Origin: Pegea sp. RAD2-039
Lineage: Eukaryota > Chordata > Thaliacea > Salpida > Salpidae
NCBI GenBank assembly: GCA_034620365.1
Contig: JAQGEQ010000324.1
Span: 124,001-188,000 of the forward strand
DNA length: 64,000 nt
Direction: 5' to 3'
This document shows, one piece after another, positions 30,269-41,787 of this stretch (position 1 is its first letter; the number at the start of each line of letters is the position of its first letter). A program made the position numbers and the translations under genes. Under the pieces are notes generated by a model. The model had not been told where the DNA came from. It did no database searches and worked only from the letters and a program-made list of their open reading frames with translations.

Positions 30269-33200
30269 TTACATCAAATATTGAAGCAAAACACAAGTAA
30301 ATAATTTGAACAAACTACAACGAAGCATCGTAGCTTTTCCTCGATTACCATCAAGTAATAAACTGTTCTCATACGCAACAAAATTCTTGAACCAAGGTTC
30401 ATTAGTTCTTTTTTCTTTGGTTCTTTGAGCTATTTTCTTTTCACTCCAAAATGACCTTCTATCAAAAGCATCTTCAATAAGACCAGCAATTACTCCCTGT
30501 TAGATGGCAACATCATTTACTAAAAGAAATATGAAATTAAACATTACCTGAAAAGCAGCATTATAATCTAAGGCTACTTCATTTTGTCGATAATCTTTTC
30601 GATTGTCGAAGAAAGCATCATTCTGATCTGGACCTCCAATCAATGCTCCATATAGAATATTTGGATTAGGTTCCTTTGAATCTAAAGCAGCAAATGAGCA
30701 CCTGTGAAAATTGACTGCTAATTATGATGCTGTAATAGCTGTAATAGCTTTAGTAACTTTCTTTTCTCTACTTCTCGGACAAGAACTAGCTCGATGGTGA
30801 GGTTGTTTTGGATAGTTGTCTCCAAAACCGACAACAAAGCTTTTCCCTGTTGAGCCAAGCATATAACTAATTTGATTTTTCACCCATTTTATGTTTAAAG
30901 AGGATTCAATTCCTTCATTTGCAGCCATCAGACATATAAAAGCTGAAGATGCTGGATTAAAAAATATACAAAAAAAAGTTACTAAGTCCTTAGCTGAGTT
31001 TTTTTAATTGTTAGATATTTTGTACCTGAATATCGTAAGGGAGCCCAAGGTTCTAAATAAAGTAAACCTTTCTTCGTGTAAATGTTCTTTTGAAGTCTCA
31101 AATTAGAACAGTAATTTTCCACATGTTTACTAATTTCATTTTTATGTTGCTGTGAGACCTAAAAGTCACAAGTTCTTCACAAGTTAACCCTTTCGACTTA
31201 CTCTGAGGTTTTTGTAACAACCACTAAAGTTTAAAAGCATCATGTGATAGATGTCACTAGTCATACTCACTTGAGCCAAAAGCATTTGAATTCCATGGAT
31301 TTTATTGTCCCACGAAAACTGCAGATGTTTTGTAACTTTGAAGAAGACGTCGTTATAATACATACCAGTCACCTAAAATAATTTATAGAAGGATTAAAAG
31401 AAGAATAGTTTAACATTCTGGAATCATAAAATCAAATAATTTTTATTCAAATACTATCAGGTGATTGAAAATGATGATTATTTATTTAAGTTTTAAAAGG
31501 GACATAGGACATATGTAAAAGAAGTTTCTAAAGTTGTTTAAAACCAAAGTATGAAACTAATTTGAACAATCTGAAATTTTTTTGGAGCTTTTCACTTAGA
31601 AACCTTTTCAAGTATTGAGATATTTCCAGTTGCCCGATACATCCAAGCTAAGCCCCAGACAATCTCATCTTTGTAATTAGTTGACTTGTACATCGGTTTT
31701 GCTTGAGGTATTGAATCGTGGTAGAAACCAGGAAATTTTTGAGCAAACTCTAATAAATCTTTTGAATGTTGAAGCAGCTGATCTCCATATGACGACGACC
31801 CTTTAAATTAATGTAAAAAGTAAATATTGAAAAATAAACTTTCTTCAAACTAACCATTAAAATATTTATAGAAAACAAGATAAGCTGCGGACAAAGCTGC
31901 TGAGGTTTCAGCTGCTAAGTCAGAGCCAGGAGCAGTTGGAGAAATCTTATAGGCTGGTCTAGGTCCAGTGATATTCTCTGGTCGGTCCCAACGATCGTGT
32001 TCTTTTTCAGGGTCACCAACCTGAATATATTTTCAAATAATTTCAAATCAAGTAATATCGTTTACTTACTTGTCCGTATAGCTCATATTTAGAGATATGA
32101 GCTTTTAAAATGTAATCTGTTCCCCATTTAATTATATCAATGATATATGGAAGTTCCTCTGTTAATTGATAGGTATCGTAGAACTCGATAACACCCCAAG
32201 ATAAAACTGTCATTGAATAAGCCATTGGAAATCCGAACTTTATATTGTCACCAGCATCATAAAAGCCACCTTTGTATAAAAACTAACTTTTAACTATAAA
32301 TATTATTCATTTTAAGTCGATACTGTTAATCATAACTGACAAGAGTTGTAACAAATATTCGAAATGTTATTTATTACCGGTTAAATCTTTGTTGTCATCT
32401 CCGATATCATCAAGAGCAGAATCCGACCTCCACGGAATGCGATAGTTATCAGGCAACTTTCCAGATTTTTGTGCTTCATAAAATAGATTTGAAAGATGAA
32501 GAACTTTTACATAGTTATAAGGTGTATGAAGAGAAGGAATTTGTTTATAATCGTTTGGGCCAACACGAGGCTCAAAGACCTTAGTAAATGACGTAGTAGG
32601 TACAGTTGTGGTAGTAATCATTTGGGCATCAGTTGAATTTGAAGATAAAAATGAGTTTTGAGTTGTAGGCTCGTTGATTGTGCAAATGTTGGCAAGATTT
32701 TTTTGGATTTCTTTTGAATCATTTCTTGATCGACTCATATTCTTAAAAATCTCACAAAGTATACTGAGATTTTTAAAAACTGAAGATGACTTCTTATCTT
32801 GTGTATTTATAGATAAAGTTGTGGTAGAAGTTGTTTGTTTAGAAAAAGGCTTTGTTGAACTCAAAGATGTAGGTTTAACGGTAGCATCAGTCATAGATAC
32901 CAAATTTGTCGATATAGTCGGGAGCTTATTCAAGCGTATTCTACAGTTTACAAATAAATATTTAGTTGAAGAAGCAAATCAAAATTAACGAAACAGTCTT
33001 ACCTTTCCAAAATGTAATTTATATCTGTAGTTGTACGACCTTGTAAAATATTATTTGCTGGAGTAGTTTTCGGTTGTACTTTTTTATTATTTTGGTATAT
33101 AACAGATCCTTGAAAAGTAATTTTTACTGTGGGAACTTTTGGTACACCAACAACATCGGCCGGGAATTCCCCCTTGAATCCAATCTGACAATAAAAGACC

Positions 33201-33809
33201 GCATATTTCAAAGTGACAGAATAATCACTTTTGTAAAATATACTAAGTTGTATGAGAAAATATAAAAGCTGCGTAAAGTAAAATTTGGCTTACCTCCATT
33301 TTTTCTCCTTTCTCTATTTTACCGTTGTAATATTTATTCACAACTTTAAATTCAGAGGTTCCTTTACCAAAACTTACATTTTCTACTTCACCAGTCCAAC
33401 ACTTAAAAGGTAGAACAAAATTATTTTCAATTAAAGATAAGCAAATATCGTTTTTTAAGTAATGTTAAGTAAAAGTGACATTATCAAAACAAATGAAACA
33501 AAAGTCTACCTGGAAGCCAGCTAGTTTACCAAAAAATTTAAAAACTAGAGACCATCCGTTTAATGAACGAGTTGTTGTGAAAACAAGTTTTCCCTATAGA
33601 TAAATCAAAAGTTACTCTATATACCGTTTCCTACTTTTACTTGAGAATTTATATAAAGATATATTTACATTAAATCCTTCTTTCCATGAATCAGATGCTG
33701 TATATTCAACATTTGTTGCAAAGTCTAACTGAAAACTACTTAAATCTTTTTTTTTGCTGGCTTCTGCCAATGTAATAAAAAAAAATCCCAGAAAAAAATG
33801 AATATTCAT
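30269..33809 (-). CDS. Secreted cellulase: CBM2-like module plus GH9 catalytic domain (one apparent frameshift)
   Basis: Thirteen minus-strand exons: 33809-33669, 33593-33510, 33401-33294, 33184-33003, 32940-32378, 32269-32070, 32021-31855, 31800-31604, 31372-31271, 31158-31026, 30951-30772, 30714-30548 and 30496-30269, about 816 residues. After a signal peptide ([17 protein letters not shown]) comes a CBM2-like cellulose-binding module: [49 protein letters not shown] long Ser/Thr linker follows. The GH9 domain of endo-beta-1,4-glucanases has [15 protein letters not shown] (catalytic Asp pair), [39 protein letters not shown] and [12 protein letters not shown] (catalytic Glu). In exon 7 (31855-32021) one extra base in the ggg run at 31980-31982 breaks the frame; both sides match GH9 perfectly, so this is a sequencing indel or a recent mutation. 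Exon 11/12 joining uses a 57-nt intron. An AG directly precedes the ATG. Confidence 0.92.
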
Positions 33810-35423
33810 CTGGTTATGCGAGATAAGTAATTAAAATAAGTTATTTCAAACAATTTCTTTTGAATTACATTATTGAAAGTAATAAAAAATTATGAGAGCT
33901 CAGTTTAAGAGCTACCAAATTCGTATTATAAGTCACTATACCTCCGGGGCATAAAGTTACGAATGATTAGAAAAAGTTTTAAGTTGAAGCAGACAATAGC
34001 TGATGTCTCTCTATAAACTCAATATTCGATTAATATATTTTCATAAGTTTCTTTTGCTCTCCAAAACACAGTTTCAACTGATCAGTAGATTTACTCAGAA
34101 GACTTTTTGGTATTTCAAAAGATGCAACTTAATATAAGGATGTTTTAACCTCTTTAGACTTTGGTTTTTCCAACTAAAAATTTATTCTTACAGAGTTAAG
34201 ATCGTCATACCATGAAACTATTTCTATTATGCAGTGTTTCTACTGATTGCGATCGAAGCTTGTTTTGTAATAAACAGACAAATTTAAACATTTTATTTCT
34301 CAAAAATATAGTACACCAGTAAAACTAGAATTATTTAGTTGACAAACGTTTTTAGGGTCAAGTGTTGGAAATTGTTGTTCAATATTTTTACAAGTTAAAG
34401 ATATATTGGCAGATTCTTTATTTTTAAACTTATCTAGAATTTTTAAAAAATGTTACTGGTACTTTTGACTAAGGTTAGTTAGAAACTTCTAAAGTACAAT
34501 GATATACTTTTATCTAAATTCAAAATGGCTTTCTGGTGAATAATTATGTGTGATATAATAAATAAAATTATATCACAATAATGCTAAAATAAAAATTATC
34601 AGCTTTAATTTGAATTTCATAAAAGATTATTTAATTAAAGTCAAACAAATACTACATTGAATTTAAAGTTATATCGACTACATTCTTGCTATGGTTCTTC
34701 TTACAAAACCCAAAATAAATGGTGGCAAATACAACTAATATAGAGAAGTTATTTAAATGATTATCTTAATTTATGTGTAATATAAAATATATAAGTTGAA
34801 AAAGATGTATTAAAAATTGGTTTTATACTTTTTTGGTCAATCATTAAGTTCGGTAGGACTGCTTCAATTTTACGTCAAATTGGATACAAAAAAATAATAT
34901 TCTTTGTTCATAAACGTAATTGGCTTTTATTATATTAAATTAGTTTTCCTGAAAAAAATAGCGGACAAAAAATGTTCTTGTCATTATTATAGATAAATGT
35001 AACTAACTAGTAAATAATTTGAGTTAGAAAATATTCTTTTTAAATGCTTATCCTCTGAAACAAACTGATGCTTTATCAAAAAAAATGTTGTTATGTGATA
35101 AACTTTATATGCGGTAAAATTAACGCTAAAAGTTTATTTCAAGTTCATTATAAGTAATGGTATCTAGTTTTTCTTCTTATCTTGACAAATTTTAAAACCT
35201 TTTACTAAAAATCCGTTTTGTTTTTGATTTGTTTAAAGAGTAATAACGCTTCAAATGATAACACTTATTTGGGAATATAATAAAATAAAACGTTAAAAAA
35301 TTTGAAGATCTAGTCAAAATAAATCACAAATAGTTGTCAAAAAAACGAATTTCTAACGATTGGTTTATTATTAGAAAATGTTTTGAATGCAACAAAAAAC
35401 TTAATTTGAATAGAATTGATAAA
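33810..35423. other. Intergenic, no gene seen
   Basis: Lies between the kaptin 3' end and the cellulase 5' end (both minus strand). AT-rich and stop-rich throughout; no repeat recognised. Confidence 0.5.
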
Positions 35424-36695
35424 CTACAAGTCATTATTTGATTGATTTTTCAGTAATATTTTCATTCTGAGTTTACATTTCTCTAACAGTTCCATGACAT
35501 TATGTTGTAGAACATGTAAACCTTTTGAAGAAATCAAAGCAATTTCATTTATACCATCGCCAACTAAATCTATAAATTTGACTTTTAATAAAGGGTGAGC
35601 AAATTTTCTGCTCCATATAGCATCCACCTCACTTCCACTAGGCAAGGCCATATCAAAGTTATAAATTAGCATCTTCTGTCCGTATGTCCCAATAACCACT
35701 TCATGTTGGCCGTCATGGTCAACGTCAGCTATATCACAACACGTTGCAACATCGTAGTCATTGCTTCCTTTCAAATAAATAGGATTACTTAATCCATACT
35801 TCATCACATCCCTGTATACAACTGATCTATCTCTTGAGTTGACAACAACCAAATTATATTTTTTTATCCATTTAGAAGCTTGCAATTCTTTCTTTACGAG
35901 TTTTTGTGAAAAATGGGCAGCATTTTTAGCTGCTGTGTAGTTTAGATCACTAAAAAGTAATACTTGAGATACTGGACAGTCTAATTTATTGGTACAATAT
36001 GTTTGTTTAGTTTCTGTTTTTATATCAACAATATTAATTTGAGTAAATCCTGTATCAAAACCAATACAAGTGCAACGGGTTGTACAATCAATGGTTTTCA
36101 CATCAATATATGTTGGCAGATCAGATAGTTCAGCTAATTCAGGAAAATAGTCATCTATGTTTCTCTCACAAATTAACATTTTAGAATCAGCTTCAGATTG
36201 AGTATAGATATGACATTTTTTATCACAACCTAATAGTAGAAATACAGTTTCATCATTAATAATTTTATAGTGTGTAAGTTGACCTGGTATGAACTTCAAG
36301 TCACATGTATAAAAATTTTCATTAAAGCTTTCTGAATTCCATCTCTGGTCTTCTTCAGATAAAACATTCCAGTATATATTTAAGAACGAGTCATTTAAAT
36401 CCTTACTATAAGTTATTCCAACTACGATTCCATGATTTTGACTTGTGAAGCAGTCAATTGAAATTATCTGACCTTTAGAAATATTAGGAAATGGGACTTC
36501 TTGGATGGTTGTTCTTATACCAGTTGCAGCATTTTTTTGGTACTCACAACAATAAATTTTACCTTGAATAGTCGATACTAGTAACTTTTTTGTAGCATGG
36601 TTAGGTAGACTTACAACTCCATATATATTAGTTTGTCCAAGCATAAAATCGAAATTATTTTCAAAAAACTTCATCTCATAATACTTTGAATTCAT
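35424..36695 (-). CDS. KPTN: Kaptin, KICSTOR subunit, intronless
   Basis: A single exon of 423 codons (human KPTN is 436, multi-exon). Kaptin is an actin-associated protein and a subunit of KICSTOR (with ITFG2, SZT2 and C12orf66), which holds GATOR1 on lysosomes and restrains mTORC1 when amino acids are low. Matches along the whole length include GQTNIYGVVSLP near the N-terminus, IISIDCFTSQNHGIVVGIT, SFLNIYWN, YFPELAELSD, RDRSVVYRDVMKYGLSNP and the integrin-alpha-like repeat segments DVDHDGQHEVVIGTYGQK and DLVGDGINEIALISSKG. The frame is unbroken. Vertebrate KPTN has about a dozen exons, so the lack of introns is notable. A LINE family C 3' end on the same strand lies about 100-130 bp before the start codon. 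Confidence 0.95.
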   Translation of the reverse strand: MNSKYYEMKFFENNFDFMLGQTNIYGVVSLPNHATKKLLVSTIQGKIYCCEYQKNAATGIRTTIQEVPFPNISKGQIISIDCFTSQNHGIVVGITYSKDLNDSFLNIYWNVLSEEDQRWNSESFNENFYTCDLKFIPGQLTHYKIINDETVFLLLGCDKKCHIYTQSEADSKMLICERNIDDYFPELAELSDLPTYIDVKTIDCTTRCTCIGFDTGFTQINIVDIKTETKQTYCTNKLDCPVSQVLLFSDLNYTAAKNAAHFSQKLVKKELQASKWIKKYNLVVVNSRDRSVVYRDVMKYGLSNPIYLKGSNDYDVATCCDIADVDHDGQHEVVIGTYGQKMLIYNFDMALPSGSEVDAIWSRKFAHPLLKVKFIDLVGDGINEIALISSKGLHVLQHNVMELLEKCKLRMKILLKNQSNNDL

Positions 36696-36792
36696 ACATA
36701 ATAAACCTTTGAAAGACCAAAGAAATTTAAAAACTTAATTTTGAAATTATAATTGTTTCTTTTATTAAAACAGTTATCAAATCTTATTCAAT

Positions 36793-36962
36793 TGTTTTAT
36801 TTATGTATTCTATTCAATACACTAATGACAAATTCTACAGCTCTTATAGCAAACAAAAAATAATGGGATTAGAAAGATAATGAAAAGGTGTTAAACATCA
36901 CCAGGTTGTGTCATAGTTTAAAGTAGACAAAAAAGAAACATACAAAAAGAAATATACTTCAA
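36793..36962 (-). mobile_element. LINE family C 3' UTR fragment upstream of KPTN
   Basis: On the minus strand the segment ends with TTTGCTATAAGAGCTGTAGA, then ATTTGTCATT and ATTGAAT before an ATAAATAAAA tail. This matches the end of the LINE at 62640-63190 (TTCGCTGTAAGAGCTGTTGA, ATTTGTAACT, TTGAATTAATAAATAAA). It is in the same orientation as KPTN and ends about 100 bp before its start codon. Confidence 0.75.
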
Positions 36963-39900
36963 ATACAATTTTATGAAACTATTTACTAAAACTAATAAAG
37001 CTTATTTTATCAATAGTAATTAAATTCATATACTATATATATATTATAATTTATATATGTTATTCTAAATATTGAATATGAATAAAATGTGAAAAAATAA
37101 GTAACAATGCTATATAAGGAAACCTTTCTGGCAGTTATTAAGATATTAATCTAACATTAAATTTTACAAATTCTGATTTAAATTTGCTGAAATACAATTT
37201 AAGAACGAGGATTAGAATGGTTTCAAAACAAATAAACCCCATGTCTAGTAGTTAAAGCTTTTGATGACTTGCCTACTAATAATTGCAAAATATCATTTCT
37301 AATTTCGAACAATTTGGTGATAAGATATAATTAAAAAACATATTTTCAATTTTTTTTATAAGTAACTATAAGAAAAAACAAACTTTACTAAAGCATTATT
37401 CTCTACAAAAAATATTCTTCAGAAATTTACTTTAATTTAAAAATGTAATATAAGGTTAATAGATTAATAAATAAATAAGTTTTATAATATTTTAGAGAGA
37501 ATTATTGAAATAAAATAACTTAAATGATAATTTGTCAAACAAAATTTCTAGATAAACAACGAAATTGATAATTAGAAGAGATGAAGATTTAAAAATATAT
37601 TAACTAATTAATTAGCAATCAAATTAAGACATTATAGTTCATCCAAAACAGATTTAAACTGATATATATTGAAAGGATTAGATAACAAAAATTATTTGCA
37701 GATCAGTTAAACAAAAATAAATTTAATAAATTCCATGTTAAGGTTTTCCCCGAAGGCTAAAAGTCCACAAAAAAAATCTCATGATACTTTTGTAATCATT
37801 TTTGAAATTAAAAACTTTAAACTTTTTGTACCGAACCATATTTTGTTTTAATTATGACTTTCTATAAACAAGCTTTGTTTTAAACTTTTTTGTAATTTAT
37901 ATCATCCTGTAATAAAAAGTTTTATATTCTGAAAACTTTTTCTAATACACTATTGTTTAAAACTAATAATTTGTTCTCTCAACCTATTTAACAAAATTCT
38001 TAAGGATTACAATTTTCCATACATCCTTAAAGAACTATCATTTAAAATTGATTTATTTTATAGATGTAATAGCCTTATGGATTTATAGCTATTTCAATAA
38101 GGTAATCACGGTTTAGAACCCTTTTCCCAACTCCATAAATACAGAAAACTTTGTCACCTCTTTTAAAAGTATGCTACAAGTGTATGTGACTTAAGTAAAT
38201 AGTTAAAAGATTAAATATAAGGCTGCTATATTCTCTACTCATTTTGTATCTTTTTTTATTTCTATTTTTATCATACATTGCATAAATTTACCATTGTAAT
38301 GTTCTTATTTTCTATCTACTCTAGCTACGTAGAGCTGGGCACTTGTGACCTTTCGTTATTTCTCTACAATTATATCGTTTCTGTTAATTTAACTTTAATC
38401 AAAATTTAATTTTGAATGAAAAATGTTTTAAGGGTACAAGTAACGTTGAAAGTAAGCCTTTTCATTGAACGTTGTCATTAATAAACAATTTTTAAATCTT
38501 CGATTACTAATATAAGACTTATATTTAAAACAACTTTTGTTCGGGATTGCGGTTGACGGCTTTTTTTAACTTACGCCAATTTAGTCTAAACATTGTGTTC
38601 AACTGTTATATTCAACATTTGATTGCATTTTTGTGCTGGTAATTATAAACAGTATTTAAACTAATTTCATTATACCTAGAAAATAAAGTTTTTATTGCAC
38701 TTCTAGAAAGAATATTCTATCGATATTGTTGTCTTGACTGCCTGCAACTAGTTTCAAATTAAAAAGTATTTTTAGCCAACCAATTGTTGTAGTTCCTTTT
38801 TGCTTTTTTGTTACTTTATTATTTATTGATATAACCGTGCAATAATTATTTCTCTATAGTTATATAGTTCCTGCTGGATTTACACTATTTTTATAAAATT
38901 GTACATTTTCAATATATGTTTTAGGAGGCACTCAAACTTCTAGAACAGTGTTTGTCCTGCTTGTTTTTAAATTTCAATCTGTCCGCAAAAATCTAGTTTT
39001 ACTTAACGTAAATGTCAAAAAATTCTTTTTACGAGAAGATAGTCACAAAATTTAAAATGTCACATCATAAAGCTATTGATCTTAACTATTATTTTTCTCA
39101 GCTTATAAATTTTACGAGTTTTACTAATACCTGGTTATCAAATAAACTCTATGTACGGCTGAAAGCTTAGTTTAATTCCAAACTTTTCCGTCACAATTTC
39201 AGCTTGAGCTTTACAGTCTACTTAAAGGTTTGCAGACTTAATCTCTTAAATAAGCAATTAAATCAACGTTGGTGACCCATTTAGTACCTTTGCGACTCAT
39301 ACTTTGCAGACTGATTCAGACTGAAAAACACAAAGGTATTTAAAAAGATAGCATTAGAATTCGAATACTTTAAGTAGCATCAACTACCAAAAAATTATCT
39401 TTACATAAAGACCTGAAACTACTCAAGGCAGCAACCTACAATGAAGGTTTGTCTAACAGAAAATTATTCATATTTTATGATTTGGAGTTTGAATAATTGT
39501 CTCAGTAAACTAGCAGAAAAAAAGAATTTGGTACACTGGTCGAAAATTGCCTTATTTATTGAGATGAGAAAAGTTTATATTTTGTTGTTTTCGATTTTAC
39601 TAAATTTTGAGGCACTGACGCTATGATAAGTTAAAATTTAATATTTAAGATATTACTCATTAATTTCAATTATGAAGTAGATTTTTCAGAAATTATTTTT
39701 TTAGAAATATTAGTAAACACGTTGTGCTAATAACTTTTGAACAAATAATGTCATTTTATAGTATTTAACAAATAACTAAAGATTTACTTTATTTCCTAGT
39801 AATGTTATTCCATAGTTTTAATATTAAATATTACTGTTTTGCTATTGAAACTTCAAATTTTCAAGTATATTAGTGTCCCTAGATGGAGCGGGGAGATTGG

Positions 39901-41787
39901 ATCCAACTAAAATATTCGGAAAAGAAGTAGCATCTTAAACAAAAAGAAACTAAAATTTATATAAAACTTTTGCTGGTTTGGGTCGGATGAAAGTTTATTT
40001 GTTAAAAATTTGAGATAAACAATTACTTAGTTTTTATGTTTGTCTATTAAGTACAATTTGAATAAAGTTGATCATTTGAGGTTGTCCACTTATCAGTTTT
40101 TATGGTTATTTCAACAGTAACTATACTAAAAACCTTATATTTTGTATCTAATATTGAATAAAAATATTTTTCTAAACATTTGAATGATAAAAATTTGAAT
40201 AGATTTTGCTACCAAACAATCAGTTGCATTTAGATTAATAAGTCATCAAAAACACTCGAAACATCTGAAGTTTTATCATATCTGATTTAATTGGTTGTTA
40301 CGTTAATATCAAGCACGAGCTTTAGTACGATTTTGGAAGATTGGCAATTTGAAAGTCGATGTGTAAGAGATAAAACTGTTTAATTTCAATATTTTACTTG
40401 TTGGGATGCTACAAATTGTACAGCTTTTACTTAACTTGTGTTCTCTTCCCAAGGTATAAACTATTTTATATGTAAAGCTGTAAAATTTAATTTTAATAAT
40501 ATTCAAATTGATTGAATAATGAAAAACTAGACAAACAAAATAGTTGACATATTTTAAAGTAGGTCTACTATATTTAGAGTAGCAAAAGGTATTGCAAAAG
40601 AAAACTTTTTCAGATAAAGTTGTCATCTTATTTCTTTTGCTATTTAAAACTGATCTTTACTACTTATTTCATAAGACGATTTGAATTATTGGTTCCTGAG
40701 CAGTATCTCTTAAATCGAGTCTTTAAACTTCAGTAGATTCTGGCAAGCTTCTTACTGAGTCTACAAATCCTGTTTCATTTCTAATAATGAGATCAGAAAG
40801 CTCAAGGACTTCTAAAAATTGAGAAAACAAAAATTGTTTACGATATGTAAAAGTTATGCGAATCAACTTCACAAACCAAATGGGAGCTAGCTACTGAAAA
40901 ATATTCAAAAATGTTTAACTTATTTTATAAAAAACAAAACTCCTTTGATGCTTAAAAAGTTCTAAAGTTATATACGCTCCCATACGTCTGTTATCATTAG
41001 TATCTTAAGTGTATCAATCAAATTGTGCTGGCTTAATTTTTTCAAGGTTAGCTATTAGTACTATTACTAATTTTTTGTTAAAACATAAGTATTTTTATCA
41101 AATAAGTTTTTTTTTAAGCAAACATATGCATAAATCTAAATTACTTTTCACTAAAACCGCCAAATTTTAGTAATAACGAATGCTGAACCATCTACTTGAT
41201 GCAGATATACTTTATAATAAAAATATAGTCTGCTGCACTCTTCCTGTTATCTTTAAGTATATTTTTTAGTAAATAAATATTTACTTTTATTTTTATTATA
41301 TATGAGATCCTATAATAATTTTTTGTTATTGTAATATCGATTCTTAATAAGTTGAAATTATTGTAATGAATTATTATATATTTTTATTTATACAAAGTTT
41401 AATAAAAAAACATTGTTTTTTTGCACATATTAAATAGTTAATTCAAAATGCCACAAAATTAGTTCACTATTTAGATAGTTCCACAAAGATAGTTCACTTA
41501 TTTATCATTTTTATGTGTATACTATCATAAAATTACTTTGATAGCAAAACTTATATTTTAAATTAAGTTTTGGGAAGTTTTAATAACTTTTATAAAGTAT
41601 TTGTAAGTAACAGTAGCATATAAGACAATAAAAAATTATATATCTTATCTCTAATATTTTTCTGAATATTTTTGTGACTGTCAATAAAAGTTAGGTATCT
41701 GGTATTTTGATAGCTTCTAATTACATTTTTTTTTGATTCTGTACCTACATTACCATCAATTTTCTTTTTGTAGTTTTACTTAAAGCT
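36963..41787. other. Large gene-poor stretch
   Basis: About 4.8 kb of AT-rich DNA with no supported gene. 38225-38385 resembles a LINE tail. 38358-38400 and 38848-38890 are similar to each other (TTATTTCTCTA followed by TTATAT and a T-rich stretch). The end of the region may include the TRRAP promoter and 5' UTR; an acceptor-like TTTTCTTTTTGTAG ends at 41773. Confidence 0.5.
38225..38385 (+). mobile_element. Possible old LINE 3' tail
   Basis: The segment GCTACGTAGAGCTGGGCACT followed by TGTGACC can be aligned with the end of LINE family C (GCTGTAAGAGCTGTTGAATT, TGTAACTC). Identity is limited and no reverse transcriptase remnant is clear upstream. Confidence 0.3.

Noticed and set aside
40309-40626. 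105-codon minus-strand ORF
   Set aside because: Composition is that of random AT-rich sequence, no splice context or motif, and no family recognised.
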